Shown: positions 12,960 through 24,439 of the stretch, piece after piece
How the letters are laid out: every line of letters begins with the position of its first letter
How positions within the stretch are numbered: position 1 is the first letter of the stretch
Notes under the pieces: model-generated
What the model was told of the DNA's origin: nothing
Seen by the model: only the letters and a program-made list of their open reading frames with translations
The model's database searches: none
Position numbers and translations under genes: made by a program
Assembly: GCA_946699065.1 (NCBI GenBank)
Contig: CAMPDV010000848.1
Span: 62,001-126,000 of the forward strand
From: Loxodes magnus
Taxonomy: Eukaryota; Ciliophora; Karyorelictea; Loxodida; Loxodidae
Direction: 5' to 3'
DNA length: 64,000 nucleotides

Positions 12960-14588
12960 TTTATATTAAATTATATTATATAATAATTTATTATTATTTT
13001 TTAATCAAGTAAAAACCAAAAAATCCAAGTTTAGTCCATTTTTAAAATTCTTCTATAATGTAAATCTCCAAAAATAACTCTACACTTTTCCTTTCTCTCT
13101 TAATTATATTTCTTTTTTTGTTTCTTTTACTTATTTAGTTAGTTATCTCTTTTCATCATTATCTATTCTTATATTCAAATTATTTTTACTTCTATAAATA
13201 GTTTATAAGATAATTCTTCTTTAACTTAGTTTTTCTTATCGATAAGTCTAAATAATTAAATTTATAAATATTTTAATATTTTTATTATATCTGAACTTAC
13301 TTTATTCTATTTTCTAAATTATTTTTTCATCATTCATGATTCTTTTATTTATTTATTTAATATATTTACGTTTTACCCCTTTTACTTAATTTTTCAAAAT
13401 TTTTTAGTCCGTTCCAATTTTTTTAGTCCAACCCAAAATTTTTAGTCCATCACAAAAAATCTCATGTAGTGTAAAAAGTTGAGCGAAAAAAAGGCTTTTT
13501 TATTTTTCACAATCTTTTAACAACTTCTATACACCAAATTGAACCTTTTTATTCTTCTAATCTACTCCCTTTAACTCCACTCACTCTTTCTCCTTTCTCA
13601 TATATTTTACACTCCTTCTTTCTTCTTTCAATTTTTTTTATTTTTTCCCTTGCTTACTTTTCTTTTCTTCTTTACTTTTTATTTTTTTCTCTTACAAAAT
13701 AAAATTTTTTTACTTTTTTATTCATTGTTCTTTTCTTTCTTGCTTTCATGCTTTCTTGCTTTCTTACTTTTAATTTTTTCTTTCTTACTTTTCTTTCTTT
13801 ATTACTTTCTTTTTTTTTGTTTCTTTCTTTTTTTCTTTTTTCTTTCTTACTTTTTTTCGTTTTTTTCTTTGTTTCTTTGTTTCTTTGTTTCTTCCTTTCT
13901 TTCTTTTTTCTTTTAAATTAAACTTGCAACACTTTTCTTATTTGTTAAATACAATACTTCCTATTTAAAACAGATAACTTACACCACACTCACTCTACTC
14001 ACTCTATACACACTTTAATCATTAACTCATTCTACTCTCTCAAACTTTACTTTCTTATTTTCCACTCTACCAACATAAAATTTAACCTTACAAAATCTAT
14101 TGGTTATTCCAATAATCCAATAACTCAATACACTCACTTTTAAATTCATCAATTGCCCCTCTCTAACTTTCTTAGCTTCATTATTTTATTTCATTCACAC
14201 AACTGAATTAAATACACACTATTTAATACTCTTTTTTCAAAAAAAATATAATAATAGCTCACTTATTCATCAAAACAATAATACTTCATTGAAACTATTT
14301 TACTCTTTAACACAATTGTTACTCACCACAAACCAAAAAAATATTCAATCTTTAATATTGAATAAATGAACTAAACACAATATATACATACTTTTTATAT
14401 ACTTCTTATATACTTTAAATATACTCAATTTATAATATATACATACCCATCAAATTATATCAATACTTTGAATGGTTTAAATAATTTAAATACTTTAAAT
14501 GATTTAAATAATTTAAATACTTTAAATTTAATTTAATAAATTAATAACTTATAATATAATTACTTATAACTGTCTTTATTAGAGAAAA
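12960..14588. other. Intergenic region, pyrimidine-rich, copy A
   Basis: These 1.6 kb lie between the start of gene D and the 3' end of the TRIM gene. They hold three units of the 20-bp repeat (13403-13455), a pyrimidine tract of about 370 bp with CTTT and TTTG microsatellites (13560-13930; the 88-codon frame there is low complexity), C-rich sequence without motifs, and a TTTAAA-type low-complexity stretch (14465-14530). I see no gene. The 3' side of the TRIM gene presumably contains its polyadenylation region. Confidence 0.65.
13403..13455. repeat. 20-bp tandem repeat, short form (copy A)
   Basis: Two to three units related to AGTCCGTTCCAAAATTTTTT are followed by AGTCCATCAC and a conserved segment of about 45 bp ending GCGAAAAAAAGGC. 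This is the collapsed or ancestral form of the array at 63503. Confidence 0.85.
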
Positions 14589-16970
14589 TCAACTCACTCC
14601 CAATTGCATAGATTTCCACTCTCTATTGTTCAAAGAACCAACTTTTATGTCATAAAAGTATATCACATTTGGCTATGATTTATGTTCACTACTCCACATT
14701 CATAAAATATTTTTCACATATTGACCATTGTATCAGAAAGCAGATAATTATTATGGATATTAACTACCATCCCTTATCATTGACCTAGAGTCAAACACAC
14801 AAGTTTACTAAAGATGATTATTTCTGTCCCAAATATAGGCACACTCAATCTCATTCACTCAAACACTTGCCAAATCAACTGCCGGCTTAGGTAATTCCAT
14901 TCCATACTACTAATACACACTCAATATTACGTCATATGATGATAAAAAACTTGAATTGCGGAAATTTTTAGATAAATCTGAATTTTATATTTGACCACCC
15001 ACAATCCAGACTCTCTCATATGATACCCATATTCCATTACCATAGATACAATCCTTATTACTCAACAATGGCCTAGACTTATTCAGAACTATGTCGTACG
15101 CCTCCAATGAATTATAGTAATTATAATAATCATGAGATGATTCAGACTTTGATTACGGATCCTACCCTCCTAATATATACAACAATCTATCATTGTCATA
15201 TCCCATTTAAGAAATTGCTCTTGGCTAGATCAAATTAGCAGATGCTTTTATCACTGAATCACTACCTTCACTACCAACACTACCAACAGTTATCTATAAG
15301 ATCTTATCCAGATATGATTTGGTACTTTCGCCACCTACCTAGATTAGTAACTCATCAGTGATCTACTGTGTCGAGGATCAATTGCCAGTTATTGGAGTCA
15401 TTGATGCTACCGCATTGTAAACACAGGGGTTTTTAATACTGTCCAACTTGTAAGATTGTATCTTATTGGTATTGCAGAATACTCTCCTATATACTTTTAT
15501 CTATTTAGTCTAAGATTTAGACTATTCCAAAACCAATGGTAAGTCTTTTAATTATTGTTCTTTTTACTTTAGCTATTCAGAATGGATTTTATTATCAGCT
15601 TCCAATTACTTATTAGCTGATTTTAAAACTTCTTACTCCTTCAATAAGATCTATGTCTACTCTTAGTAATTCAAGTTCTCTTATTATAGCTTGTTCAATT
15701 AGTTTTATAACTAAGTGATGGATTATCTACTAAGAGTTAAATCCTATTGAAGAACGGTTTTTTGCTGTTGAAGCTCTTATATCTCTTAATCATATTTGAG
15801 TTATTAGGCCTGATAGTAGTCGTCCTTATTCTTCAACTAAAGTTGATACTCATATGCATTTTGCTAGATGACTTGAAGATTTTCCTATTTAGTCCTTGCT
15901 AACTAATCAGTTAATTCCTAAATTGTCTTATTCTATCCGATGACTTATTGGCTTAAACCATTAACCTGACTAAAATATTAGGAAACCTATTGCTCTAGGG
16001 AGGTGATTTGATTGCGATATGCTTATTCTTTATTTTCGTACTAGAGGTATTATTATTGAATGTCTTAGTATAAGCGCTTTATGGCTAACTATAGTTGCTT
16101 GATCTAGTTAGCTTAGGCCTTCTAACTCTAGTAAACTTGGTTAGGCTAAAGCTATTGCGTTAGATGAGAAACGATAAAATTCTAGAGAGCCTATTGACTT
16201 AAATTCTCTCGACATACAATAGAGGATGATTAGGAGATACTCTAGAACTTATCCTAGATTGTTAACTCAAATTGATTCAACTAGTCCCTCTTATTCTCAC
16301 ACTGATTGATATTATCCTAAGAACTATTTGAGATAGCATCTATCTAGCTTTCTATCACCTGATAGTAATCAGATGTTTCTTTAACTAAATTCATTTACTT
16401 CTTTATTTAGTATTATTAATTATTCACCATCTTCTAACATGCCTACTTGATACTCTACTTGATCGATTGCTTTACCTAAACCATATTAGCCATTCTGGAT
16501 ATCTACTACTAACTTATCTGACTATACCATTAATTCAATGTAGATATATATTAGACCAGTCTCTACATGATAGCACTATAGGTAGATTCAAAGTAACTCT
16601 TTAAATGCTAGATTGCATCCTACGTAGCGATACATCTATGTCCTTAATGCGATATCAATTAACACTATACACAGATTCTTATGCTGTCCTATACGCAATA
16701 TAGAGTTAAGGAATACTATCTATGAATAGGGCAGACGTCCTAATGATTGATAAGGTTCTATACTTAATGACTTACTAAGTTCATAATTGATAATGACTCA
16801 ATTGGTCTAGTTGTGATGATGTTGTGCTTGTTGCATATAAACTTTTATTATAGCCTATAAATACCTTTCAAGCATCTCTCACATAGAATACATTCACAGT
16901 CCAATTATCTAGGCTTTCTAAGCTCTTAGTTGAAATATTTTTCACATAATTCACATTTGGCCGCTGACAT
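14589..16970 (-). CDS. TRIM-type protein: RING, B-box, coiled coil, Kelch-like (copy A)
   Basis: The 793-residue frame has no indel. It begins MSAAKCELCEKYF at 16970. A RING finger spans residues 6-49 (C6-x2-C9, C25-x-C27-x2-C30-x2-C33, C46-x2-H49). A type-2 B-box follows at 80-111 (C80-x2-H83, C92-x2-D95, C100-x2-C103, H108-x2-H111). About 115-520 is a Gln-rich coiled coil. From about 535, Kelch-like blades show Gly-Gly doublets at 546-547 (LLIQVGG), 601-602 (LYILGG) and 658-659 (VWIVGG). This is the architecture of an E3 ubiquitin ligase with a propeller for substrate binding. Gln is often TAA or TAG; residues 531, 704, 746 and 757 are TGA read as Trp; the frame ends at a TGA (14589-14591) before low-complexity AT. 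Under TGA = stop, the protein would be cut at 530 before the propeller. The start is set by the RING. A divergent gene begins 164 bp away. Confidence 0.88.
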
Positions 16971-17133
16971 TTAATTGTTTTATTGAGTAAAAAGTAGAAA
17001 TGCTACTTAATATTTGATTGGATAGAAATTACTTAAGAAATTAAATTAAATTAAATTAAATTAAACTAATTGAATGAAAATAGTTATTAAATTAAACAGA
17101 AAAAATTAACTACTTTTAAAATTATTACATAAA
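16971..17133. promoter_or_regulatory. Divergent intergenic region between TRIM and ORF1-like gene E
   Basis: The 163-bp gap between two divergent starts holds a TTAAA tandem run (17041-17065) that is shorter in copy B. It must contain the 5' control region of the TRIM gene, but no promoter motif could be named. Confidence 0.45.
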
Positions 17134-17860
17134 ATGGAAGAAAAAATAACCTCTAAAAGGAATAAATTACTTATAAAACTAAATACTTAGAAATAGATTT
17201 AACTAATAAAAAGAACAAACAGAAAAGAAACATGTGATGGTTTTAAGACTACTAATAGATAATAATATTCTAATTTTATTAAGTAAACATTATATAAACT
17301 AAATATAGATATAAATAGGTATCTAACCAAACTCATATAAAATTGATTTAATAAAAAGTTTTTCAAATTGTAGTAAACACATAAATAAAATGTGCTATTT
17401 TTAGATAAAAAGATAAAATAGATGATATATTATAATTTTTAATTAAAGCAGAATAGATAGTAAAGATGAATAAAATAATAAATATTTATTACTATTTCTA
17501 AATAAACTAAGGATAACAGTAAAGATTTAATGGAACAATTTAACACATAGAGACTTTATTAAATGAGAGAATTATATTCTAAAGCAAATACCTTGATGAT
17601 CTTAAGATTAATTCTTTTTACCTGACTAATTATATAAAAATTTAAACTATATTACTTACTTAATCTCTTCTAAAGTACTTAGCCTTTCTGTAAGATAAAT
17701 AAAATATATTAGACATTATAAAACTTTTTAACAGGAGCTAGATAAAGTAATTTATAAACTAATTAGTGGCAAACTAAATAAAGGTGAAGTCACTTTAATA
17801 AATTATGTTATGTTATGTTATTGTTCAACGATATTAAAAAATAATTTAAAGATAAAAAAT
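17134..17860 (+). CDS. ORF1-like protein E, copy A
   Basis: The frame opens MEEKITSKRNKLLIKLNTQ and is basic and Gln/Asn/Lys-rich. Near 17763-17810 another frame carries YKLISGKLNKGEVTLINY, the motif shared with the other ORF1-like genes. One frame change between the two parts is implied in both copies, so it is a relic or contains an unrecognised intron. No zinc knuckle was seen. It is probably a LINE ORF1 remnant divergent from the TRIM gene. Confidence 0.42.
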
Positions 17861-18730
17861 TTTTTTTTGCTTAACTCCAATATAAATAACTAACTGAATA
17901 TGACTTCCAATATGGTTTCATCTGAGTATGTTACTAAGTTTTTTATCTATATGTATTACTCCTTTGATCTAGAATTATTAGATAGTACCATCTAGTTACT
18001 CTAATGACTTTAAAACGCTTTTCTTCCATTACATAGACAATTTCGTATTCCTCTCTCCACTTATAATTAATAGGCTTATATCTCATTCGCAAATATTCTT
18101 ATCCTTCTTCATAGAGCTTTCTTAAATAAGGTAATTAGCATATAAAGTAGCTTCTCTCATAGAATCGTAATGGTATAGTTTTAGTTTAAGTAATAGTAAG
18201 ACATAAAATGATTTGAAATATTAAATATCCTAAGCTTATAATAAATAGTATAAATAATTAAGTAACTAATAAAGATAAAATCCACTTATCCTCTATGATA
18301 GAAATTTATCTTTTTCTCTAGGTCAAAAATTACAGTTCCAAAGTATTAAATTTGAACCTCTAATATTTGGATCTTTATCTTATAAATTTTAGGTTCTAAG
18401 AATCATTAGTTAGATATTCTACTTACTGGACTCTAATTTTTAATTTTTAAATTCCATCAGAAACTTATAGCTGAATCTACCTCCTAAATTCCTTTTAACG
18501 TTGATTAACTATTTCTAATTACTAGTCAGTATGTATTTCGATACTCAAGGGTTATGATAACTCTAGTATCACTCTCTTTGATATTCAATTCACGTTCTAA
18601 ATGAGCATTAGTAACTCTCCAATAATCTTTGAGACTTTAGATACCCTTAGTCCTTTAGAATAATCCCTACCTATCGAGATTCTTACTGTTCCTTCAGCTA
18701 ATCTAGCAAAGCTTTCTCTGTCTTAAGTAA
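17860..18730 (-). CDS. Unassigned protein F, copy A
   Basis: Minus-strand reading gives two good blocks. The N-terminal one (about 18730-18350) contains SLKDYWRVTNAHLEREL and RVIITLEYRNTYW. The C-terminal one (about 18130-17860) contains YLRKLYEEGQEYLRMRYK and YEIVYVMEEKRFKVIRV. They are in different frames, so an intron, an insertion near 18150-18300 or decay separates them. Differences from copy B in the second block are partly silent in this frame (TAC/TAT, CTA/TTA), which supports it. I do not recognise the family. Confidence 0.42.
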
Positions 18731-18734
18731 AATA

Positions 18735-19255
18735 CTTTGGTTAATTAAGAAGAGTTATAAGAGAAAAAAGAGTATTAAATGCTTTGAAAATGTGTCAGAT
18801 AATTAGCCTTAAGATTGTGATAGTACATTCAAAACCTCATTACTTTTTAATACCTAGGATCTTGAACAAAGGAGCAACAGAAAGGAAAAAGAAAATAATG
18901 AGGATATCAGTAATTTTGCTAGCAAATTCGATAAATTTAGCAGACATTTGGTAGATAGAACAGAAAAAGTAAGTAATTAATTGTAGGAAAAACATGGGAA
19001 ATGTACTTATGGAAGAAACATAATTATTGAATCTTGATCTTATTTTCCTTCTGTAAGGTAGTTATTTTTTTCTAAATTAGGTAAAACTCATGATTGTGAT
19101 TAGTTATTAAGCAGGTATTACATATAATTTAATGATGTTTAGAAGATATTAATTAGAATACTATTTGATGTTCTTAACAGAAGTTCTAAATTTTAGTTTG
19201 GATAGTTTTTAGTTAATATAATTGTAGCTTTATGATTTAGTCAGTAGTTTTAAAT
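18735..19255 (+). CDS. Unassigned protein G, copy A
   Basis: Plus-strand reading with TAA/TAG = Gln gives FENVSDNQPQDCDS, DLEQRSNRKEKENNEDIS, FDKFSRHLVDRTEKVS and then SYFPSVRQLFFSKLGK and FQFGQFLVNIIVALW, about 170 codons in one frame with two TGA as Trp. No clear ATG was found, so the start is uncertain; it may have an upstream exon. It is divergent from gene F with almost no gap. The family is not recognised. The hydrophilic, charged N-terminal half is unlike the surrounding T-rich DNA, which favours real coding. Confidence 0.45.
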
Positions 19256-19841
19256 AATAAGAGTTTTAATTTAATTTTAAGTATAATAAGAAATAATAAA
19301 TATTAAGAAATTCTTGATATTTATAGTACTAATCTTGTATATTTTCTTCTTTAAATTAATTATATTTATTTTGATGTATAAAAGTATATCATTTTCTAAA
19401 AAGTTAAACATTTTCTACATATAACTATAATTTTAGATTATCTAATAAGTAGATTCAAAAAGCTAAAATAATTCTATCAATTAAAAGCAATAAAAGTCTA
19501 ATTTATGAGTATTAACTATAAATTATTAATATCTAAATACAATTATTTTAAAGTATTCTGATAGTATTTATAATTTATTAATTATTTATCATCTATTAAG
19601 TTTAGATTTATTCTTAACTAAATTATCATTATTACCACATTATATTGCAATTATAATCATCATATCAAATCATTAGGCTCTTATTATCGTCATTTCATTA
19701 TCTTATAGAAAAAACTTTATACCATTTTATAACCTAATTTATGTTTTCTAAAGAGAGATTAAAAACATAGTAACATAGTTAGTCTAGTAAAAAGAACTTA
19801 GCTAACTTAGTTCAGCAATATGATGAAGTTAATAGTGTGAA

Positions 19842-21419
19842 ATGTGTTCGGGTAAAATGATTGCGAGGATCGAAAAGTCTGGGATAAATAAATCATACAA
19901 CTTTAATTTTAAGGTGATAATTCGAAGCGTTAAGTTAAATTTGAATTAAGCTACAAGATTTAAGATAAGACTTGAAAACTACCAAACCTTGTATCTGTAT
20001 TTTCCTAAACTAAAGGACTCCTTAGGATTTAATAATCAACCATCCTTTTTTTTAATATTAGCTTATTAAATGTACCCAGTGCTTTACTCTTTTTAGGTTA
20101 ATTAAATCTTGAAATTAGAGGTTCTTCCTATAGACTAATATGTTGGTTAAATGTTTAAAAAATAATGAAAAATGGTTTATTTAAATAAAGTTATAAATGA
20201 TTTCAGAATGTTTTATAATAATATAGCTTTAAACATATATATCTGTTATTTATATTTGATTAGAATATATTTTGGTAATGCTTCTATATTCTTATTATTG
20301 ATTAGTTGTTTAAATAATTCTTTATTATAATATCTGCTTTTTCTGTATTTATTATATTTACTATTAGAAATAAGAAAAGTAAAATTAAAAATATTTGAGT
20401 ATTTTGATTTATATATTAGCTAATCTAGCTTATATCTTACTAATAGTTTTATCTATATATGGAAAATAAACTTTTAATTTTTAGACTATATTCTGTAGTG
20501 TCTATTTTTAATATTTCTATTTTAATTATTTTAGTTCTTATGACAATTTTGACTAAAGTTGAAAATTTATAAAATAAATGTTGTTAATTTAAATAATGTA
20601 AAAAAGCAAAAGTTTGAAGATAGAATGATGGAAAAGAATAAGATTTTGTAATAGTTTGATATTAAATAAACTTTAAATATTTAATATTAATTTAAAATAA
20701 TTTATATTATTTTATTATTAATCACGAGATCAAATGTACATTTTTTATTAGTCTCTAATTTGCTTTATAGTCTATTATTTTGAAGTGAAAATCTTTAGTT
20801 TATTAAATATTTATGGGCTAAAATCCCTTTCGTTTAAAATTAATTACTACTATAAATACTAATTTATTTTTATTTGTTTTGTGTCCTATTAACCTTCTTC
20901 CTATTTCGGATGCTTGAGAAATCTTTCTAAATTTTTAATATCATCATATTGTAAAGAGTTTCAAATCTAAATTAAGATACTTAAAATATTCAAGAAACAT
21001 ATTTTAAAACAATTTCTGAAAAATAAATATTATACTTAACATAATCAGTTTGCTTAGTATTACCACTTTCTTTTATTTTATCCATTTTTAATTAATCGAA
21101 TTCTGATTTAATAAGAATCAATCATAATTTTATATAATTCCTTCAAATCTATAAAATAACTTGTTCAAAAGCAGAGTTTAAAAAATAATATTATATTGAT
21201 TATATAACTAAAAATAGTAATTTCTTTTACTATAGTTAAATTTATATAATATTTAATTATTTATTTCTTTTATATTAAGTTTATATTACTTTTATTAAGA
21301 ATATACTTCACCCTTTCTTCTAAAGATCTCCAATTTTTATACATTTGTATTTTAAACAATCCTATTTTTTATTTAAATTATCTTTAATAAAACAATATTT
21401 AAATATTACCATCTTATGA
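19842..21419 (+). CDS. Candidate multi-pass membrane protein H, copy A
   Basis: A 525-codon frame runs from ATG 19842 to TGA 21417-21419. Residues 1-80 are soluble and beta-like (FKVIIRSVKLNLNQATRFKI). After that come many hydrophobic segments (IFLLLISCLNNSLLQYLLFL, IIYIILLLI, ILIYFYLFCVLLTFFLF) separated by charged loops (KKQKFEDRMMEKNKILQQF). Four TGA codons are internal and would be Trp. The frame is the same length in copy B. T-rich DNA favours hydrophobic residues in any frame, so part of the membrane pattern may be compositional. An alternative frame starts MFSKERLKTQQHSQSSKK at 19741, which may be the true N-terminus if an intron joins them. The family is not recognised. Confidence 0.5.
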
Positions 21420-21488
21420 AAAAATACCTAATCTAATTATCTCTTTAAGAATTTACTTAGAAACTTAAGAGGAAAAACGATTCAAGAA

Positions 21489-22200
21489 ATGGACAAAAAC
21501 CAATAGAAATATGAGGAATCAAGATCTCAACAGAAGGTATAGGAACCTAAGAGATAGGGAAATCTTAAAATTAAATTGACCAAAATATTCTAAAATTTAC
21601 TAGACTGAATACAAAAACTAATCTAAATATGAAGAAATAATTACAATTAAGAGTAAAAAATCAGAGAATTAGTGAACATATTGACGACTAAAATAATGAG
21701 TTATTAATACTACGTCGTCAGCTAATCTAAAATAACTTAGTTTCAGAACAGTCTCTTTATGAGCAATCACAACTGATAGTTTTCAATTAAAAAGACGTGA
21801 TTATAAAAAGAGACTTAATTAAATTAATCGATTAAGTAGAAACTAGAAGGAAAAAATGATATTAATTTACAAAAGAGAACAGACAAATTGGAATGAAAGT
21901 GTTTTATGAAACAAATCCAGAAAAATATTCCAAAAACTGCTGATACTGCTATTTAATTAATCATGTTTTACGGCAATGCTGTTCCTGAAAATAACTTTTT
22001 TTGTTAAAAGAATAATTAAGAACATGATAGATGATGAACAAACTCTGAATAACTGAAAATAGAGTTTTTAAATAGAAAATTTAATTAAGAAATGAAGAAA
22101 ATTATGAGCAGTAACCTAACTCATATAAAAAAAGGCTTTCCACTTAAAAAAAATTATAGCAGGTATCTGGTTGAAAGCCCAAAGAAAGCTAAAACTTAAA
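21489..22200 (+). CDS. ORF1-like zinc-knuckle protein B, copy A
   Basis: The frame starts MDKNQQKYEESRSQQKVQEP, 70 bp after the TGA of gene H. A coiled-coil block in another frame (ISEHIDDQNNELLILRRQL, DVIIKRDLIKLIDQVETRRK) leads to CWYCYLINHVLRQC at about 21940-21985, a CX2CX4HX4C zinc knuckle whose Trp is TGA. The frame changes imply a relic. The ATATT microsatellite follows within 20 bp of the last readable part. It is similar in plan to the genes at 12959 and 11713. Confidence 0.48.
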
Positions 22201-22213
22201 TTTTTAAGTATAT

Positions 22214-22568
22214 TATAATAATATAATATAATATTATATTATATTATATTATATTATATTATATTATATTATATTATATTATATTATATTATATTATATT
22301 ATATTATATTATATTATATTATATTATATTATATTATATTATATTATATTATATTATATTATATTATATTATATTATATTATATTATATTATATTATATT
22401 ATATTATATTATATATATATTATATTATATTATATTATATTATATTATATTATATTATATTATATTATATTATATTATATTATATTATATTATATTATAT
22501 TATATTATATTATATTATATTATATTATAATAATATAATATTATATTATATAATATTATATTATATTA
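22214..22568. repeat. ATATT microsatellite, long allele (copy A)
   Basis: About 350 bp of nearly perfect ATATT pentamers with one ATAT interruption near 22411. Edges carry imperfect inverted ATAATATT pieces. The matching place in copy B has only about 40 bp. Confidence 0.97.
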
Positions 22569-22569
22569 T

Positions 22570-24439
22570 CAATTATATTAAAAATAGAAAGTAAATCTTG
22601 TTACAATCGCATAATTTTAAATTATTAAATTTGTATTTATTTTACTAAAAATTAGCTTTTAGTCTAAAATATTTCTCCAATATACAATAGTCTTTAATTT
22701 ATATAATTTTAAACTTTTTAAAATTAATAGAGTAATCTATAAATGATTTTAGTAAATAGATATTAAAAGCAATAATGGTTATAAAGCTTAAGTTTAATAA
22801 TTAAATAAATTAGTCTCTAGACTATTATTATAACTAATTTTTTATAAAGCTGCAAATATAAAAAATATTGAATAAAAGCAATTTTTATTTAAATATCTTT
22901 GTATAGAATTTATTTAAATTCTATTTTACTTAAATTTGAATATTATAATTACTTATTTATAAGTATATCTAGTATTGTAAAAATTATACTTAATTATCCG
23001 TTATAAATAAATTTTAAGTCTTATTTTTATAAATTTAAATTAAGGCTTTTCACTTATTTAAATTAAAGATTTAAATAATTTGTTCTATTATTTATTTTGC
23101 TTTGCAATTTTATTTCCTTTAATGATGATTTTAAAGTTCTCTAATTTTTAAATAAATTTAAAAAATATAAATTGTTTATTTTTAACATACGTAACCTAAT
23201 CTCCATTAACTATCTGTTTATAATTTTTAATGATGATTTTACAAATTAAAATTCCTATAATTTAGAGATTTTGTAAATGTTTAATAATTTTAAATGTAGA
23301 ATATAAATTAGTGTCTAAAATATAACTAATTTTGATTTAATTAATTTAAAATAAGTATATAATATTTTATACTTATCTAAAATACCTAAATTATTTTCAA
23401 TCTACAACAGTTTATATAATTTATTCTCATTTAATGAAATAAGATATTTGACTAAGCCAATTCAATATTAAAAATTATTTAGATTTGGGTGTAGTTCATA
23501 AATATATCTAAACATTTACTTCAGCTTAGTGTTTTTCTTTAAATAAATCTAAATTTATGTAAATGTTTATAAATTTGAACTTTTAAAGATTTTATGACAT
23601 CACTTCTTAAATATTCTATGACAGTAAAATTTAAAATTTTAGTCTCTTTAAATTTTAAACCTTATTTACTATTATAGAGAATATTAACTTACAAAAGTAA
23701 GATAATTAATAATATTTCAATATTTTTACTTTTCCTACTTTAAATAAAACAGATTAAAAAGTAAAATGGATTAAGTAATTAAATAGCGTAATAGCATAAT
23801 ATACAGATGAATATCACTAAAAACTTTCATATAAATCAATAAATATTTACTAGCTAAATTTTATTAGGTATTTATTTAATTATAATCCTTTTATATACAT
23901 TAATGCTACTTAACTATCTATTTTTATCAAATCTATAGATTTTTTCAACTAAATTCAGTATTAATCAAATAAGAAAATTATATGTATACTTTAAAACGAA
24001 TGCTTCATTTTATTTTTATAATCACCCTATTATGGATGTTTATTACAAATTAAATAATTATACAAATATTAAATAATCGCTAAAATAATCCAAATGTAAA
24101 CATTTTATAAAATTAGAAAGAAAATGCTTCAGAACCATCTATAATTAATCTGAATTATCACTTACAAATATAACTATTAATATCCTACTTATAAAGTAAA
24201 TAGCAATAACTAAACGCATCCAAACAAAAAGTTAATTAATTAGTTAAAATTTAATTAGAAATATTTTAAGCTTCTTTAGAACTAATGCTTATTAGAAAAA
24301 ATAAATACTTATAGTAATTCAAAATTTAGGCAGATGTTTCAAAATTGTTTAATTATATTTTATTTATAATCTTAAATAAATTCAGGTAACGCCATTTTCT
24401 TTTTTTCAAGAACCAATCAAATCTTATTTAAATTTAAAA
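22570..24439. other. AT-rich region without a recognised gene, copy A
   Basis: I see no RNA gene, motif or convincing frame on either strand. It is strongly conserved between copies A and B because of the recent duplication, not because of demonstrable function. The matching region is 47181-49055. Confidence 0.6.

Noticed and set aside
13650-13916. An 88-codon Phe/Leu/Ser frame
   Set aside because: It is a polypyrimidine microsatellite read as protein, with repeat-length changes between copies.
14581-15361. A plus-strand frame without TGA for about 260 codons opposite the TRIM gene
   Set aside because: It is His/Ser/Leu-rich shadow sequence caused by low G on that strand; the minus strand carries clear RING, B-box and Kelch motifs.
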